Shown here one piece after another: positions 19,746 through 28,504 of a stretch of DNA of 64,000 bases. Below the pieces are notes generated by a model. That model was not told where the DNA came from and ran no database searches. It was given only the letters and a program-made list of their open reading frames with translations. Both the position numbers and the translations under genes were made by a program. Position 1 is the first letter of the stretch, and every line of letters begins with the position of its first letter. Source of the stretch: JACQFV01 sp964593585 (GTDB lineage Bacteria; Zixibacteria; MSB-5A5; WJJR01); NCBI GenBank assembly GCA_964593585.1, contig CAZQIZ010000010.1, forward strand, positions 1-64,000. Reading direction: 5' to 3'.

Positions 19746-20689
19746 CCCTCCTCAGTGGGCTGTGGCTGTCCGCCTGCGCCGCTCCCGCGGGGTACGGCGG
19801 GTTTGCCTACAGACCCGGCGCCGATTTCACCCTCGTGGCAGTCATTGATGGCGACTTCCTCGCCGCCCTTCCGCAGGAAGACCCCGCCGCCGATTTTTCC
19901 CGCTTCGCCCCGGTGGCCGCCGCCCTCCGTACCGATCAACTGCTGCTAATCGCCGACGGCGGCAGCCAGCGGATCTGGGGACTGCCGCTGGATCCCGGCG
20001 CGCCCCGCCAGGTCCGTCAGACCACCGGCGTCCTCCGCGACCCCCAATGCCTGCGCATCGATGCCGTAGGCAACATCTTCGCCGCCGATGGCATGAGCCG
20101 CGCGATTGAACTCTACGACAGCCAACTGTGCCCCATCGGCGAGATCATGCCGCCCTATGATGGGCTCGGGCTGGTGCAGGGACGGGTCGCCGGGATCGCC
20201 TTCGGATTGCTCGGCGAACTGTTCCTGTCCGATCCGACCAATGGACGGATCTACCGCTATGATGCCTCGGGACGCTTCCTCGCCGCCTTCTCCGGCGGGG
20301 AAGAGGTGGGATGGGGCGAACTCCTGCAACCGATGGGGATGGCGGTCTCCCACGATGGCACCGAACTCTATGTCTGTGATCCCGGCAAACGGCAGGTGAC
20401 GGTTTTCGATCCCGCCGGCACACCCCTGCGCGCCTTCGGCGGCACCGATCTGCAGGAGCCGGTGGCGGTGGCCGTCAACCGCCGCGGACAGGTCTTCGTC
20501 GCCGACCGCAAGACGGCCGCGCTCTTAGTCTTTAGTGAGCAGGGACGGCTCCTCGACACCATCGATGGTCCGCCCACCGGCGATGCCCGCTGGCAGGGGC
20601 CCACCGATGTCATCCTGCAGGACTCGTCGATCGTCGTTGCCGATCCGCCCGCCGGACGCATCATCATCATGCGCGCGGTCGCCCCCTGA
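19667..20689 (+). CDS. Lipoprotein with NHL/6-bladed beta-propeller repeats
   Basis: 340 residues. The start ATG 19667 lies inside the preceding gene (79-base overlap); no later in-frame start precedes the signal sequence, and GGAG eight bases upstream supports it. Residues 23-37 give a lipoprotein signal with lipobox LSAC (Cys37). The rest consists of NHL-type blades (AVGNIFAADGMSRAIELYD, HDGTELYVCDPGKRQVTVFD, RRGQVFVADRKTAALLVF), about five or six. It would be a lipid-anchored propeller facing the periplasm or cell surface. It is stop-start coupled to the next gene (TGATG), suggesting a shared function with the outer-membrane proteins downstream. Ligand unknown. Confidence 0.8.
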   Translation: MEGALQGQAQLVQSRLHGHALPKTLLALLSGLWLSACAAPAGYGGFAYRPGADFTLVAVIDGDFLAALPQEDPAADFSRFAPVAAALRTDQLLLIADGGSQRIWGLPLDPGAPRQVRQTTGVLRDPQCLRIDAVGNIFAADGMSRAIELYDSQLCPIGEIMPPYDGLGLVQGRVAGIAFGLLGELFLSDPTNGRIYRYDASGRFLAAFSGGEEVGWGELLQPMGMAVSHDGTELYVCDPGKRQVTVFDPAGTPLRAFGGTDLQEPVAVAVNRRGQVFVADRKTAALLVFSEQGRLLDTIDGPPTGDARWQGPTDVILQDSSIVVADPPAGRIIIMRAVAP

Positions 20690-23600
20690 TGATTGTCGCC
20701 GCCGACCAGATCCGCCCGCGGTTGATGCCGCTCTTCCACGCGCTTGGCTGGTTGTGCTGCGTCGTCGTGTTGTTCTCGCCGCCGGCCGCCCATGCGGGCG
20801 CCGCCGTCGTGTGCGACACCACCGTCATCGTTGGCGCCGATTCTCCCGGTCCCTACTGGGTCTCGGGTTTCTTCCTCATCGATGGCCGCGCCTCCGTCTC
20901 GCTCAATGGCGCCCCGATCGACGACTACACGCTCGATCCCGACAGTGGCCGCATCCTCTTCGCCCGCGCGCTGGCACCCACCGACACCGCGCAGGTCATC
21001 TTCGATCGTCTCGGCTTTGCCCTCGCCTCGCGCTGGACGCGTTCACCCGATGAGATGCCCGAAGCATCCGATGCCGCGATACGCCCCGCCGCCTACCATG
21101 TGCCGCAGCCGTCGTCGCCGTTGCGTGCACCCGCCGCCGGCGCGCAACTGCAGTGGCAGGGTTACAAATCCTTCTCGGTGTCCGCCTCCGACGCCGCCGC
21201 CACCGATTGGTCGCAGGGATTGGAGCTGACTGTTTCCGGTGAACTGTTGCGCGGCCTGCGGCTCTCCGCCGCCCTCAGCGACCGTCAGGTCAACGCTCAA
21301 TCGGGCCGCTCGATGCGCGATGGCTCCCGTCTCGGCGACCTCGACCGCTTCTTCATCGAGGCGCAATCGGCGAAATTTCATGGCCGCTGGGGGGAATTGA
21401 AATTGCGGCAAAGCGGCCGGGTCACACGCCGCGCATCCGGAATACAGACGGCGTTCCACGCCGGCGGGCATGCGGTCGAAACCCATGTCGCTCGTCTGCA
21501 GGGGCAGCGCCGCCACGCGCAGATTGCCCTGCGCGATGGCGAACTCGGTCCCTACACGCTCGCCGCCGATGGCACCGGCGCGGCCATTGTTGATGGTTCG
21601 GTCGACGTCTGGCTCGACGGCACGGCACTAACCGAAGGCCGCGACGCCGACTTTACCATCGACCCGGCCCGCGGCACGCTGACGCTTTCGCCGCGTGTCC
21701 AATTCTCCGGACGCTCGCAGTTGACCGTCGAATACGAGGCCGCGCTCGACAGCTATCAGCGTTCACTCGCCGGCGGCGCCTGGTCCTGGCGCTCCGACGA
21801 CTCCAGCCGCGCCGGCCGTTTCGCCCTGTCCTGGGAAGGGGATGACCCTGACCAACCGTTGACCGGTGCATTGACGGATTCGCAGCGCGATATTCTCGCC
21901 CGCGATCCCGATGGCAAGGTGCAGGTACCCGCCGCAGAACGCGTCGGCGATCACGAAGGCGATTACCGTCTCGAACTGCGCGATGGCGATTCGGTCTTCG
22001 TCTACGCCGGTCCCGATCAGGGGGATCACCGCGTGCGCTTCACCCGGATGGGGGAGAATCAGGGACGCTATCGTCACCTGATTGATGACGTTTACGAGTA
22101 TGTGGGTCCCGGCCGGGGCAACTATGATCCCCTGCTGCGGCTTGCCGCCGCGACCGCGCAACTGTCGCTGGATGAATCGCTGCGTCTGCGCACCCGACGT
22201 CTGGGAAGTTGGCGGCTTGACTGGCAGGGGATCGCCATCGACCCGAACCGCTTCGCCGCGGAGACCTCCTACCTGCGCTCCAATCACCAACTCGGCTGGT
22301 CGCTCGGAGACTCCACGTCGCAGCGCTCGCAACTCGCCATCGATTGGACTCATCAATCTTTGCGCTCGACGGCCCGTCCGCTCGGACCGACAGCCGCCGC
22401 CTTCGCCAACCTCTGGCGTCTGCCGACCGAGGTCCTAGATGGCGCGCTCGATACATACTCCGCCACCGCCGCGGCGCCATTGGCCGGTTGGCTGGATGTC
22501 ACAGGCGATGCGGCCATCTTGCGCCAAAGCGACCTGTCCGGTTACCGTGCCGGTGGCACAGTCGACGCCGCGCCGATGCGCTGGCTGGCTCTGCAACAAT
22601 CCTTGCAGATGCGCCGTGTCGATGACCAGAACGCCGCGCGCGCCACCACCCGGGTCAACGAATCACTCCTGCGTCTGCGGCCCTCGCCTCTGTCCTTCGA
22701 GGCCGGATTCCGCGAGGAAGACATCCGCGATCCCGGCCGGGTGCTGGCCGCTTCCGCCGCCGATAACAGCGCCCGCTGGCTGGCCGCCGCCTTTAGTGAT
22801 CTCACCGTCCGCCATGAATGGCGACGCGCCGAGCGACTCGATCGGCCGGCACTGGAGCGCGCCCGCGAGTTCTCGCTGGGTGTTCCCGCACGGTTCCTGC
22901 ATGCCTCCGCCGGTTCCGGTCTGACCCTTCGTCGCGGCGCGTTGTCGGTCGATGGGGGAGAGGCACGGCCATATTATGGCGCGCGTCTCGGCGCGGTCTG
23001 GGCTCCGCGTGACGGGTTGCAGGTCGCCGTCGATGCCGATCTGGCGCATCGTCGCGCCGGCGCCCAACGCGAAGTCTTCCTCCCGACCCGTCCCGGCCAG
23101 GGCGACTACCGTTTCGAACGCGGCGAGTACATCCCCGACCCACAGGGCGACTACCGTCGTGTCTGGGTCGATGACGAATCGAACTTCGCCTCCGCCTATG
23201 ATGCCGCGCGCGCGCTGCAACTGAGTTGGCGTCCGCGTTGGCGATCCTGGCGCATCGCGCTGGAGTCGGCGCGCCGAGTCGATGCCCGCTATGACGCCGA
23301 CCGGTTTTCCCCCGGACGCTGGCTGTTGCCGTGGGAGGAACTGAACGCCGCGCTTCTGGCCGAGGCCCGTCTTACCGCCCGCGACGATCACCGTCTCACC
23401 CTCCAGCCACGGGCCCGCACACGTCTCTCGCTGGCGTTGATGCAGGAAAAGCAGGTGTTCAACCGCGCGGCAGCCCGCGACGAAAGCCGTCTGTGGCGGG
23501 TCGACTCCGACTGGCGCGAACAGCTAAGCCGCGCGATCTATCTCAGCGGCGGCCTCGCCTACGAGCGTCGCACCCGCACCGCCCTGGCTCCGCTGGATGC

Positions 23601-23988
23601 CGATGCCCGGACCATTGCCGCGACAGTGGGCGCGACACCCTGGGGGGGAGTGGGCCTCTCACTGGAAACCCGGCGCCGCTTCGACCGCGAATTCACTCGT
23701 GGGGACAACATCGCACTCTGGGCGATTCATCCGGCCGTGCGCATTGCCCGCGGCGCGCTCTCGGCCACCCTCGCTTCCGATTTCACCTGGGTCGCTGGCG
23801 TCGCAACCGGATCGCTCTCGCCGCTTCTGGCCGAAGGACGCCCCCCCGGGTTTTCTGTCACCGAGTCCGCCGAGATACGTCTGCAATTGCCCTCGCGCAT
23901 TTCCTTCAATGCCCGACTCTCCGGCGATCATCGTCCCGATGCCTCCGACCGTTGGCGCATCCATCTGGAGTCAATCGCCACCTTCTGA
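20689..23988 (+). CDS. Large predicted outer-membrane beta-barrel protein
   Basis: 1099 residues, starting in the TGATG overlap with the preceding stop. Residues about 15-36 are a signal peptide. Next comes a small beta domain (FFLIDGRASVSLNGAPIDDY) of the type that precedes the barrels of SprA-like proteins (a substrate, a defining residue pair, then TIDPARGTLTLSPR near 315-345). The remainder is long alternating amphipathic strands rich in Arg, Asp and aromatic residues, with recurrent GDY-type turns (GDYRLEL, GRYRHL, GPGRGNYD, GQGDYRFERG, PQGDYRRVW). The length is less than half that of SprA/Sov, and no SprA-specific signature was recognised, so it is not called SprA. The next gene encodes an Omp85-like protein, which may help assemble it. 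Function unknown. Confidence 0.72.
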   Translation: MIVAADQIRPRLMPLFHALGWLCCVVVLFSPPAAHAGAAVVCDTTVIVGADSPGPYWVSGFFLIDGRASVSLNGAPIDDYTLDPDSGRILFARALAPTDTAQVIFDRLGFALASRWTRSPDEMPEASDAAIRPAAYHVPQPSSPLRAPAAGAQLQWQGYKSFSVSASDAAATDWSQGLELTVSGELLRGLRLSAALSDRQVNAQSGRSMRDGSRLGDLDRFFIEAQSAKFHGRWGELKLRQSGRVTRRASGIQTAFHAGGHAVETHVARLQGQRRHAQIALRDGELGPYTLAADGTGAAIVDGSVDVWLDGTALTEGRDADFTIDPARGTLTLSPRVQFSGRSQLTVEYEAALDSYQRSLAGGAWSWRSDDSSRAGRFALSWEGDDPDQPLTGALTDSQRDILARDPDGKVQVPAAERVGDHEGDYRLELRDGDSVFVYAGPDQGDHRVRFTRMGENQGRYRHLIDDVYEYVGPGRGNYDPLLRLAAATAQLSLDESLRLRTRRLGSWRLDWQGIAIDPNRFAAETSYLRSNHQLGWSLGDSTSQRSQLAIDWTHQSLRSTARPLGPTAAAFANLWRLPTEVLDGALDTYSATAAAPLAGWLDVTGDAAILRQSDLSGYRAGGTVDAAPMRWLALQQSLQMRRVDDQNAARATTRVNESLLRLRPSPLSFEAGFREEDIRDPGRVLAASAADNSARWLAAAFSDLTVRHEWRRAERLDRPALERAREFSLGVPARFLHASAGSGLTLRRGALSVDGGEARPYYGARLGAVWAPRDGLQVAVDADLAHRRAGAQREVFLPTRPGQGDYRFERGEYIPDPQGDYRRVWVDDESNFASAYDAARALQLSWRPRWRSWRIALESARRVDARYDADRFSPGRWLLPWEELNAALLAEARLTARDDHRLTLQPRARTRLSLALMQEKQVFNRAAARDESRLWRVDSDWREQLSRAIYLSGGLAYERRTRTALAPLDADARTIAATVGATPWGGVGLSLETRRRFDREFTRGDNIALWAIHPAVRIARGALSATLASDFTWVAGVATGSLSPLLAEGRPPGFSVTESAEIRLQLPSRISFNARLSGDHRPDASDRWRIHLESIATF

Positions 23989-25457
23989 TGCCGACGCTGC
24001 GGACCATACTGCCAGCATCAGTCTTCCGCCGCGGCGGATGGCTGGGCGTGTTCATTGCCCTTGCGCTGACTGCCGCCATCAACGCGACCACATTGACCCG
24101 CGTCGACATCACTATCGGCGGCACTCTCCCGCCATCACTGCATTCGCGGATTGAGTCGCTGGTCCAAAGCGCCGCCGGAAGTCCATTCACCGAACAACGG
24201 GTGGAGTCACTGCTCAGCGTGATCCTCGACTTGCTGTCCGAGCATGGCTACCACCATGCCGTCCTCATCCCGCGTCAATTTACCGGCAACGCCGACTCGC
24301 TTTCCTTTGCGCTGCAAGTCACTCCCGGCGCTCCGGTTCGCATCGCCCGCTGGGAATTCGCCGGTCTGGTCCGCACCGATTCGTCATGGCTGGCGCGCAC
24401 CCTTTCGCTTCCCACGGGGGGCATCGCATCCGCCGATGCATTCGCCCACGCTCGCCGTCAGATCGCCACCATCGGTGGTCTTTCGCCGGATGGCTCTCCC
24501 ATCCTGCGCGAGTTGTCGGATTCGACCGTCGCCATCGTGCTGCCCATCCGCGAAGACCCGCCCGCGCGTTTCGAAGGCGCCCTGGCCACCGGTTCCGTCG
24601 ATGGCGGCGCGTCCGAACTGCAGGGGCGGCTGTCCTTTGGAGTACGATCGCTCTTCCGTCGCGATCGCGCCCTGCAATTCCGCTATGAGCGCCCACGCGC
24701 CGCCGAGCGTCTGGTGCAACTCGATCTGGCCGACCGCTACGCCCTCTTCCATGCCGCCGATCTGGCCATTGGCCTTGAGGACTGGCGACGTGCCGACCGT
24801 CGTCAGCAGGCGCAATTGCGGGCCGGGCTGCGGCTGTCGCGCACGTCATCCCTCGTTTTGACGCTTCAGGGCCGTTGGACCAGAATCACGCCCGAGCAGT
24901 CGGCCGTTGACCCGGCGCGTGTCTATGAAGCCGCGGCCGGATTGATCTGGGGCCATCCCGACCACGCGCACCTACAGACCGCGCTGGTCTACTCGTTGCA
25001 CCGCCGCTGGCTTCCGCCATCGTCGCAACCCGAATCCGAGACCCGTTTGCGCCTGGAAACCTCCGGGCGCCTCGATCTCGATTTTGGATCGCCGACCCTG
25101 ACTCTCGCAGCCGGCGCGCACCAGTGGGGCAGGGGGGCGACGTTGCGTCCCGGCGACGAGTGGTTCCTCGGCGGCGAAATTCTGCGCGGCTACCCGTCGC
25201 GCTCGCTGGCCGCCGCCAATGGCCTCTGGCTGCGCTGTGAATTGTCACAACCTGTCACGCGCGGACTCGATGCGGCGGTTTTTGCCGAACAGGCCTGGCT
25301 GGCGATGTTCGACGGTCCGTATCATCGCCCTGCCTCCGCCGGTTGCGCGCTCTGGCTTGAGTCCGGCGGACGGCGCGGACGGCTCGAATTGGCCTGGCGC
25401 GATCATGCCGCCTGGCGCGACGGCCTCCTGCGACTGGTGCTCACACAAGGATGGTGA
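23988..25457 (+). CDS. Omp85/BamA-TamA-like outer-membrane assembly protein
   Basis: 489 residues, starting in a TGATG overlap with the barrel gene; an upstream in-frame extension to 23331 lies inside that gene and is not used. A signal peptide or anchor (about 17-34) is followed by about two POTRA-like units (35-190; LTRVDITIGG, VRIARWEFAGLV) and a barrel of about 290 residues ending in LVLTQGW, a terminal strand with closing aromatic. The segment EWFLGGEILRGYP resembles the conserved G-RGY region of Omp85 barrels. Omp85 proteins insert or translocate outer-membrane proteins. The coupling to the 1099-residue barrel gene suggests a dedicated partner, which is inference. Confidence 0.78.
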   Translation: MPTLRTILPASVFRRGGWLGVFIALALTAAINATTLTRVDITIGGTLPPSLHSRIESLVQSAAGSPFTEQRVESLLSVILDLLSEHGYHHAVLIPRQFTGNADSLSFALQVTPGAPVRIARWEFAGLVRTDSSWLARTLSLPTGGIASADAFAHARRQIATIGGLSPDGSPILRELSDSTVAIVLPIREDPPARFEGALATGSVDGGASELQGRLSFGVRSLFRRDRALQFRYERPRAAERLVQLDLADRYALFHAADLAIGLEDWRRADRRQQAQLRAGLRLSRTSSLVLTLQGRWTRITPEQSAVDPARVYEAAAGLIWGHPDHAHLQTALVYSLHRRWLPPSSQPESETRLRLETSGRLDLDFGSPTLTLAAGAHQWGRGATLRPGDEWFLGGEILRGYPSRSLAAANGLWLRCELSQPVTRGLDAAVFAEQAWLAMFDGPYHRPASAGCALWLESGGRRGRLELAWRDHAAWRDGLLRLVLTQGW

Positions 25458-25458
25458 T

Positions 25459-26310
25459 GTGAAGGCCTGGTGGTCCCTCATACGCGGCGGCAATGTGCTG
25501 CTTGCTGGCATCGCCGCCTGGGTCGGTCTCGTGCTGGCGCTGGGACGCTGGTGGTCGTTTTCCGCCTGGCTGGCCATTCTGCCGCCGCTTTTGATCACCG
25601 CCGCCGGCAACATCGACAACGACATCACCGACATCGCCACCGACCGCGCCATCAAACCCGAACGTCCTCTTATCACCGGCGCCATTCAGGCCCTCCCGGC
25701 CAGCATGATGCGCATCGTCCTGTTCCTTTTCGCGCTGGTGATCGCCTGGGCCGCCGGCACCGCGCCGCTGCTGATCGCCCTTTTCGTGATCATCGCGCTG
25801 TTGGTCTACAACCGCTATCTCTCCGGACGTCCCATCGCCGGCAACGTCCTGATCGCCGCCCTCGGCGCGCTCCCCATCGCCTATGGCGGGCTGGTCGGAC
25901 GCTTGCAGGACCCCGCCGCCGTTCTCGGCGGACCGGTGGTCGCCGCCGTGGTCGCCTTCTGGCTCCATCTGCCGCGCGAGATGCTCAAAGATTCCCTCGA
26001 CACCGAAGGGGACCGTGCCGCCGGACGTCTCACCCTGCCCATGGTCATCGGTCCGCTGAAGACCGCGCGCTGGGCCGGGATCGTCATGTTTGTCGCCGCA
26101 TGCTACATCAGCTGGTCGGCCTTCTCCGGCTACTTCGGCATTCTCTACACCGTCGGCATCCTCGTCACCGTGATGCCGGCCGTCCTCCTCGGTTCGGCGC
26201 AATGCGGCCTCAATCCCTCCGGGCATGTGATCGAACGTTGGTCCTTCGGTCTGAAACTCTGCATGGCTGGCGGGTTGGCCTGGCTGTTATTGGGCCGCAT
26301 AACCTATTGA
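25459..26310 (+). CDS. UbiA-family prenyltransferase (possibly geranylgeranylglycerol-phosphate type)
   Basis: 283 residues from GTG 25459, one base past the preceding stop; an ATG at 25457 is directly followed by a stop. It has about eight or nine transmembrane segments. The two Mg-diphosphate motifs are clear: NDITDIATD at 54-62 (NDxxDxxxD) and KDSLDTEGD near residue 179. These define UbiA enzymes, which transfer prenyl groups to an acceptor in the membrane. The sequence style (LIRGGN at the start, FWLHLPREMLKD before the second motif) resembles the digeranylgeranylglyceryl phosphate synthase branch more than ubiquinone or heme O enzymes, but that is a judgement without an alignment. It is translationally linked to outer-envelope genes. 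Confidence 0.85.
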   Translation: MKAWWSLIRGGNVLLAGIAAWVGLVLALGRWWSFSAWLAILPPLLITAAGNIDNDITDIATDRAIKPERPLITGAIQALPASMMRIVLFLFALVIAWAAGTAPLLIALFVIIALLVYNRYLSGRPIAGNVLIAALGALPIAYGGLVGRLQDPAAVLGGPVVAAVVAFWLHLPREMLKDSLDTEGDRAAGRLTLPMVIGPLKTARWAGIVMFVAACYISWSAFSGYFGILYTVGILVTVMPAVLLGSAQCGLNPSGHVIERWSFGLKLCMAGGLAWLLLGRITY

Positions 26311-26343
26311 CCGATCTACCCCTACGCCGTTTCTTGAAACATC

Positions 26344-27258
26344 GTGTCGAAGACGCTCACGACCGTTGTCGTCTGCTTCGGCCTGTGTGCATCCGCTCAG
26401 GCCGCGGTTACCGTGACCGCGGAATCCGACCGCGCCCAGCTTCATGTCGGCGATAAGTTGCTGGTTACCGTGCGCGCCTCCCGTCCCGACCACCGTCTCG
26501 AACCGATCCCATCGCATGCCGCCCTGCAGTTGGGCGCCGAATGGCAGGCCGGCACCCAGACCGCCGAGTCGGAACAGCTCGCTGGCGGCGAGCGGATCAA
26601 GGTCTGGCATTTCGAACTGACCGCCCTTGAACCATTGACCTCGTCGATCACCCCGGTGGTCATCCTCACGCAGGATCAGCCCGATGCGCCGGCGCTCGTC
26701 ACCAACCGTGTCCTCGGCGCGCCGATCGCGGTGGAAATCCTCCCCGCCCGGGTTCGGCCATGGTGGCTGCCCCATCCCACCACCATCGCGTTGGTGGCCG
26801 GCATTGCCGTGAGCGTGTTCGCCGCCGCGCTGTACTGGCGGCGACGCCGACAACGCGCCCCGCGCCGTGCCAGCCTCACCCCGTTGCAGGAGGCGCTGGC
26901 GATGATGCAGGAGGTCCACGCCAACTGCCGCGAGGACCGCGCCGCGCGTTTCTTTGCCGATGTCGAGCGGGTTCTGACCGGCTATCTTAGCCGCCGCTTG
27001 GCGCGCCCCTTGAACGCCGCCACCGCCTCCGAGATCGCCGCCCGGACACGTCCGCACGTCAGCGACGGCGCCGCGGTCGACCTCCTGCAGGTGGTCTTGT
27101 TGCGCTGTTCGGTGGCCCGCTTCTCCGGCGCGCCGGCCGAGCATGCCATCCTCGCGCGCACTGAGGAGGAGGCGTTGGCGGTGTTGGAACGCCTCGACGC
27201 TGGCTGGGTATCAAAGGACTCATCCGGCGCAACATCGCCGAGCGGCAAACGTACCTGA
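26344..27258 (+). CDS. BatD-like membrane protein (Ig-like domain, one TM helix, helical tail)
   Basis: 304 residues from GTG 26344. Layout: signal peptide (1-20), an Ig-like beta domain (about 22-135), one transmembrane helix (TIALVAGIAVSVFAAALYW, about 146-164) followed by RRRRQR, and a helical cytoplasmic domain (about 180-285). This is the layout of proteins that accompany MoxR/DUF58/Bat genes and resemble truncated BatD. The gene at 30389 encodes a protein of the same design. The gene opens the Bat operon, 31 bases before moxR. Exact function is not established; it is expected to work with the MoxR ATPase and the VWA proteins. Confidence 0.72.
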   Translation: MSKTLTTVVVCFGLCASAQAAVTVTAESDRAQLHVGDKLLVTVRASRPDHRLEPIPSHAALQLGAEWQAGTQTAESEQLAGGERIKVWHFELTALEPLTSSITPVVILTQDQPDAPALVTNRVLGAPIAVEILPARVRPWWLPHPTTIALVAGIAVSVFAAALYWRRRRQRAPRRASLTPLQEALAMMQEVHANCREDRAARFFADVERVLTGYLSRRLARPLNAATASEIAARTRPHVSDGAAVDLLQVVLLRCSVARFSGAPAEHAILARTEEEALAVLERLDAGWVSKDSSGATSPSGKRT

Positions 27259-27289
27259 GACTTCAACTTTTTGGAGGGATAAGGCAGCC

Positions 27290-28276
27290 ATGCATCCGGA
27301 CATTGAGCAGATCCAACGCAACGTCGAATCATCCAGCGCCTTCTGCCGCCGCCTGAAGGACTCCATCGGGCAGGTGGTCGTTGGTCAGCACCATCTGGTC
27401 GAACGGCTCCTGATCGGTCTTCTGGCCGATGGCCACATCTTGCTGGAGGGCGTGCCCGGGCTGGCCAAGACCCTGTCGGTGAAGACCCTCGCACGCGCCA
27501 TCCGCGCCAAGTTCGCGCGTTTGCAGTTCACGCCCGACCTTTTGCCCGCCGACTTGATCGGCACCATGGTCTACAACCCGACCACCGGCCAGTTCACCAC
27601 CCGCAAGGGGCCGATCTTCGCCAACATTGTGTTGGCCGACGAAATCAACCGCGCCCCTGCCAAGGTGCAAAGCGCCCTGCTGGAGGCGATGCAGGAACGC
27701 CAGGTCACCATCTCCGATACCACCCATCCGCTGCCTGCGCCCTTCCTGGTGCTGGCGACGCAGAATCCCATCGAGCAGGAGGGGACCTACCCGTTGCCCG
27801 AGGCCCAGGTCGACCGCTTCATGCTCAAGGTGATCGTCGGCTATCCCGACAAGGCCGAGGAGCGGGTCATCATGGAGCGTATGACCGCCGAGCAGGAAGT
27901 CGGCATTGAGCCGGTGATCGATCCGGACGAAATTCTCAAGGCGCGCTCTGTTGTGCGTTCGATCTATATCGACGACAAAGTGAAAGACTACATCGTCGAC
28001 ATCGTCCATGCGTCGCGTCGTCCCGACGCCTATGGCCTCGATCTGGCCGGCCTGATTGCCTATGGCGCCTCGCCGCGCGCCTCGATCTATCTCAATCTGG
28101 CCGCCCGCGCCCACGCCTTCATTCAGGGACGCGGCTTTGTCACCCCCGAAGACATCAAGAGTGTCGGCCCCGACATCCTGCGCCACCGCATCATCGTCAC
28201 CTACGAAGCCGAAGCGGAGAACATCACCTCGGCCACCGTCGTCCAGAAAATCTTCGACCACGTCGAGGTGCCGTAG
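27290..28276 (+). CDS. moxR: MoxR family AAA+ ATPase
   Basis: 328 residues from ATG 27290, preceded by GGAGGGATAAGG. Walker A is GVPGLAKT (54-61), Walker B IVLADEIN (113-120), the sensor-1 region LVLATQNP follows, and arginine-containing EAQVDRFMLK comes next, all standard for MoxR. MoxR proteins act as chaperones with DUF58 and VWA partners in the cytoplasm or at the membrane. In the usual order moxR is followed directly by the DUF58 gene; here a REP-associated transposase and its repeats (28325-29138) lie between them, about 960 bases. The call is firm. Confidence 0.95.
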   Translation: MHPDIEQIQRNVESSSAFCRRLKDSIGQVVVGQHHLVERLLIGLLADGHILLEGVPGLAKTLSVKTLARAIRAKFARLQFTPDLLPADLIGTMVYNPTTGQFTTRKGPIFANIVLADEINRAPAKVQSALLEAMQERQVTISDTTHPLPAPFLVLATQNPIEQEGTYPLPEAQVDRFMLKVIVGYPDKAEERVIMERMTAEQEVGIEPVIDPDEILKARSVVRSIYIDDKVKDYIVDIVHASRRPDAYGLDLAGLIAYGASPRASIYLNLAARAHAFIQGRGFVTPEDIKSVGPDILRHRIIVTYEAEAENITSATVVQKIFDHVEVP

Positions 28277-28324
28277 TTGTATCGGGGCATCAATACCGCC
28301 ATGCGTGACGATTACCCGATGGAT

Positions 28325-28357
28325 CGGGAGGGCGAGGCTTCCGCCGAGCCTGCTCTT
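28325..28357 (+). repeat. REP-like repeat, unit 1
   Basis: A 33-bp unit beginning CGGGAGGGCGAGGCTTCCGC and ending GCCTGCTCTT. It contains a short imperfect palindrome (AGGCT / AGCCT). Units 1, 2 and 3 start exactly 69 bases apart. Confidence 0.85.
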
Positions 28358-28393
28358 TCCCATCCCGTATCCACAACCGGTTCCAAACCCCAC

Positions 28394-28426
28394 CGGGAGG
28401 GCGAGGCTTCTGCCGAGCCTGCTCTT
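28394..28426 (+). repeat. REP-like repeat, unit 2
   Basis: Second 33-bp copy, one mismatch to unit 1 (TTCTGCC for TTCCGCC). The 36-base spacers also share CCC-rich patches, so the true period is a degenerate 69-bp tandem. Confidence 0.85.
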
Positions 28427-28462
28427 ACCAACCCCGAATTCATGTCGGGGCCCAAACGCAAT

Positions 28463-28495
28463 CGGGAGGGCGAGGCTTCCGCCGAGCCTGATCTT
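28463..28495 (+). repeat. REP-like repeat, unit 3
   Basis: Third copy, ending GCCTGATCTT. It lies nine bases before the transposase start codon, and the flank TTTTGACT is shared with unit 6 downstream. Confidence 0.85.
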
Positions 28496-28504
28496 TTGAC
28501 TTCG

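Noticed and set aside
20689..23988. SprA/Sov, the type IX translocon
   Set aside because: The N-terminal beta domain is similar in style, but the protein is less than half the usual length and no specific signature is seen.
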